Shown: piece by piece, positions 7,171 through 9,093 of the stretch
Layout: each line of letters starts with the position of its first letter
Numbering within the stretch: position 1 is the stretch's first letter
Assembly (NCBI GenBank): GCA_964530215.1
Contig: CAZHAJ010000074.1
Span: 1 to 9,093 of the forward strand
From: JAAXTT01 sp964530215
Lineage (GTDB): Bacteria; Bacillota; Desulfotomaculia; Desulfotomaculales; Desulfocucumaceae
Direction of reading: 5' to 3'
Length of the DNA stretch: 9,093 nucleotides
Translations under genes and position numbers: made by a program
The notes under the pieces: generated by a model
What the model saw: the letters and a program-made list of their open reading frames with translations, nothing else
Told to the model about the DNA's origin: nothing
Database searches by the model: none

Positions 7171-8091
7171 TTATTGCTTTTTATTTTTATAGTAAATTCT
7201 CTTGTTTATATACATGTTATCATCTGCTCTTTTTAAGACTTTCTCAAAATCTTCTTCGGTGCTTTGTTTACATGATACCCCTAAAGACATGGAAATGTTA
7301 ATTTCCCCCAAGTAGGTGTAACTGCATTTTTTTATTATTCTATCGCATATGGATTTCGCATCCTGTTCAGATGTCTGGGGTAATAATATTAAGAACTCAT
7401 CACCACCCCAACGAACTATTATGTCTTCATCACGGCAAGTCTCTTTTAGAACCCATGCACTTTTTCTAATTACTTTATCCCCGGTGCTATGACCATAAGT
7501 ATCGTTTATTACCTTTAAACCGTTTAAATCGGCCATTATGACACTGATGGGCAACTGCCTGCTGGTATTAATCCTCTTTATTTCTTCATTTAAGAAGGCC
7601 CTGCTGTACACTCCGGTAAGACTGTCGTAAAAACCCAACTGCCTAATCTCTTGATTCTGTCGCTCCAGAATTATTGCCTTCTTGCTTAGCTCCCTGTTCA
7701 GATTGGTCACTTCGTTATTAGCTATTATTAGCTGACTTTGCAGTTCCTCATAAAACGGATCAGATATTCTAGCTGAGATTAGATAAATATTGTGAACATA
7801 AAAAATTTTAACCTGCAGTGCTTTTATCTGATCCTGATGGATTATATTAATTTCATGCTCCTTTGCCTCATGGTTCGCAGGCAAATTCTTAAAAATTCGG
7901 TCCAATTTTTTTCTGCTTTCTAGGCAGACAAATTGAAAAAAATTTTTGCCCTCAACAGATTTATCAAAACTTAAATAATTTCTGGCAAAGCGATTGAAAA
8001 ATAGTATCTCTTTTGATTGATTACAGACTATGACAGGATTATCCAGTGCATTTAAAATGGTTCTGCATATTTGACAAAGCTGATATTGCAT
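7171..8091 (-). CDS. PAS-GGDEF diguanylate cyclase
   Basis: The protein has 306 residues from the ATG at 8091. It makes cyclic-di-GMP from two GTP. Residues about 11-107 form a PAS-like sensor (NPVIVCNQSKEILFFNRFA). A coiled coil of about 112-150 is the usual dimerising signal helix, ending in YDSLTGVYSRAFL, the start of the GGDEF domain. Catalytic features are intact: metal-binding Asp188 in ADLNG, the INDTYGH segment, GGDEF at 229-233 and the DDNMY helix near 290. The inhibitory I-site RxxD (Arg220, Asp223) sits five residues before GGDEF, so product feedback is expected. No transmembrane segment or EAL domain is present, so it is cytoplasmic. The N-terminus has Cys6-x2-Cys9 and Cys23, which could be incidental. 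Its start lies 1 base after the stop of the cobalamin-binding gene, implying coupled translation and a shared signal. No terminator is visible downstream. Confidence 0.93.
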   Translation of the reverse strand: MQYQLCQICRTILNALDNPVIVCNQSKEILFFNRFARNYLSFDKSVEGKNFFQFVCLESRKKLDRIFKNLPANHEAKEHEINIIHQDQIKALQVKIFYVHNIYLISARISDPFYEELQSQLIIANNEVTNLNRELSKKAIILERQNQEIRQLGFYDSLTGVYSRAFLNEEIKRINTSRQLPISVIMADLNGLKVINDTYGHSTGDKVIRKSAWVLKETCRDEDIIVRWGGDEFLILLPQTSEQDAKSICDRIIKKCSYTYLGEINISMSLGVSCKQSTEEDFEKVLKRADDNMYINKRIYYKNKKQ

Positions 8092-8092
8092 G

Positions 8093-8743
8093 TTACTCAC
8101 CTATATTGTTTATTATTTTTATAGCTTCGTAAAAATCTCTGCCGTGAAAGTCTGCACCAACAATATTCTTTAAATTAGGTTCAATATTAAACATCCTTCC
8201 TCCAACAATAACTGCCCCGCTAAATCCCGCTGACCTTGCTTTTTCCACTGTCTCTTTAACATACCTGACATTGAAAGACAAGGAACAAGACAAACCCAAA
8301 GCTGTATATTCGGCCCCGCATAAAGTTTCAATAATAAAGTCGGATGGGATGTTTGAGCCCAAATAGGTTACATTCCATCCTTCCAGCTCCCAAAGATCAG
8401 AAAGCATTCTGGCGCCCAGTTCATGGAGCTCATTGCCCGGACAAACCACAATCACATTACCCCTGACTTCATCGCCATACCGAATACTTTCCAGAATTTT
8501 AGAGTAAAAGCTTGAGATAATATTTTGAGTTATGGCTGTAAACAGATGTTCTTGAGCCACACTTATCTTGTTTATCTGCCATAGCTCTCCTATCCTAACC
8601 ATTACGGGGAAAAAAATCCCCTGATAAATATCAATTACAGGCACCTGGGCTTTAAAAGCTTCATCTATCACCTTATAACACCCGGACTTATCTGCTTTTA
8701 GAATAGCTTCCAGATATCCTTTGCAGAAATCCTCTGTTCTCAT
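8093..8743 (-). CDS. Stand-alone cobalamin-binding sensor protein, CarH-like C-terminal module
   Basis: The protein has 216 residues: an N-terminal helical cap (about 1-90) and a Rossmann-like B12-binding domain (about 95-216). The cap contains Trp55, nine residues, then Glu65-His66, the W-x9-EH motif that packs over the upper axial ligand in CarH-type adenosylcobalamin photoreceptors. The lower-ligand loop is Glu105-x-His107-x2-Gly110; classical corrinoid enzymes have Asp here, CarH-type proteins Glu. The other B12-domain marks follow: LGSNIP (128-133), GLSCSL (150-155) and VGG (180-182). There is no MerR DNA-binding domain, methyltransferase or membrane segment, so it probably acts on a partner protein, most plausibly the diguanylate cyclase encoded 1 base downstream. 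The start overlaps the upstream stop as ATGA. Methyltransferase corrinoid proteins share this fold and are the main alternative, but the two motifs and the neighbours argue for sensing. B12 fold is sure; light sensing is inferred. Confidence 0.85.
   Translation of the reverse strand: MRTEDFCKGYLEAILKADKSGCYKVIDEAFKAQVPVIDIYQGIFFPVMVRIGELWQINKISVAQEHLFTAITQNIISSFYSKILESIRYGDEVRGNVIVVCPGNELHELGARMLSDLWELEGWNVTYLGSNIPSDFIIETLCGAEYTALGLSCSLSFNVRYVKETVEKARSAGFSGAVIVGGRMFNIEPNLKNIVGADFHGRDFYEAIKIINNIGE
8097..8102 (-). promoter_or_regulatory. Ribosome binding site that fixes the cyclase start at 8091
   Basis: The minus strand reads AGGTGA, part of the extended AAGGAGGTGATC complement, 5 bases before ATG 8089-8091. 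It lies inside the last codons of the cobalamin-protein gene, so ribosomes finishing that gene can restart on the cyclase. The GTG at 8098-8100, which would add three residues, lies within this site and is less likely. Confidence 0.7.
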
Positions 8744-9093
8744 ACCTTTTTACCATCCTCAAAGATTCTTTTAATCTCTTGATCCATATTAGTGAAAAGT
8801 TCTTTTAGTGGCGCCTGGATCTCCGGACAAGAATCAATCAAATGATTCTTTATTGTATTAAAAAAATCCATTACATCAACCAAAGATATGTTGACAGCGT
8901 GTCTGCTGTTATACATTTCTTTAAACCATTTAATCTTTTCGGAAAACACATTTATTTTTCCCACCTCATGGCAGATGATAATTGTTTCCAGATAGTCTGT
9001 AATAATCATATCTAAAAATTGCTCCGGCGGCAGAGCAAGGCCTTGAAAATAGCCCTTATTAATGCTCTCAGCTTTAACGGAAGAAACTATTAA
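8740..9093 (-). CDS. Hypothetical helical protein, N-terminus beyond the right edge
   Basis: The frame stays open through the right edge, giving 117 visible residues plus an unknown N-terminal part. An ATG at 9007-9009 would give 89 residues, but the 28 codons before it contain no stop and read like coding sequence (KGYFQGLALPPEQFLDMI runs straight into it), and no good ribosome binding site precedes it. I therefore call the gene partial. The visible part is nearly all helix: an amphipathic bundle with a WFKEMYNSRHAVNISLVDVM stretch and an acidic, Lys-rich end. The pattern reminds me of helical N-terminal sensor domains such as RsbRD_N or globin-like bundles, a weak resemblance only. It overlaps the cobalamin-protein start by 4 bases (ATGA), so it belongs to the same operon and is probably part of the same signalling unit. 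No function is assigned. Confidence 0.6.
   Translation of the reverse strand, partial: LIVSSVKAESINKGYFQGLALPPEQFLDMIITDYLETIIICHEVGKINVFSEKIKWFKEMYNSRHAVNISLVDVMDFFNTIKNHLIDSCPEIQAPLKELFTNMDQEIKRIFEDGKKV

Overview
The window looks like chromosomal DNA from a low-GC, Gram-positive anaerobe, probably a clostridium of the Peptococcaceae/Desulfotomaculum type. The reasons are AT-rich DNA with strong AGGAGG-like ribosome binding sites and a TTG start, an S-layer-homology (SLH) surface protein carrying a DUF4855 module, an SH3/YkuD L,D-transpeptidase, a Firmicutes-type HelD helicase and a corrinoid-binding signalling protein. The genus is inference. I see no tRNA, rRNA, CRISPR array, transposase or phage gene.

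Layout from left to right. Positions 1-188 hold no gene but look like a promoter region firing leftward off the window, with a good -10, a repeated 9-mer and a Shine-Dalgarno-like site ending 6 nt from the edge. A rho-independent terminator (189-216, minus strand) closes a secreted SH3-L,D-transpeptidase gene (241-1077, minus). A 256-nt divergent intergenic region (1078-1333) follows; I see only one weak promoter candidate in it. Next come a FAD-dependent oxidoreductase of the geranylgeranyl-reductase fold (1334-2407, plus, TTG start) and, converging on it, the RNA polymerase-recycling helicase HelD (2435-4657, minus). Divergent from helD is an exported three-SLH / Ig-like / discoidin-like / DUF4855 protein (4778-7165, plus).

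The right end is a minus-strand operon of three tightly packed genes: a helical protein open to the right edge (8740-9093, partial), a stand-alone cobalamin-binding protein (8093-8743) and a PAS-GGDEF diguanylate cyclase (7171-8091). The first pair overlaps by ATGA and the second pair is 1 nt apart.

The right-end operon is the most interesting part. The cobalamin protein carries both a W-x9-EH motif and an E-x-H-x2-G motif, the pair known from CarH-type B12 photoreceptors, but it has no DNA-binding domain. It is instead translationally coupled to a diguanylate cyclase with intact catalytic and inhibitory motifs. I infer a two- or three-protein pathway in which corrinoid status or light is read out as cyclic-di-GMP. 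The rest of the window is mainly envelope biology (peptidoglycan cross-linking, S-layer-anchored protein) and housekeeping (HelD), with no evident single pathway.

Several starts were moved from the longest reading frame to the start supported by a ribosome binding site: 1334, 4657, 4778 and 8091.
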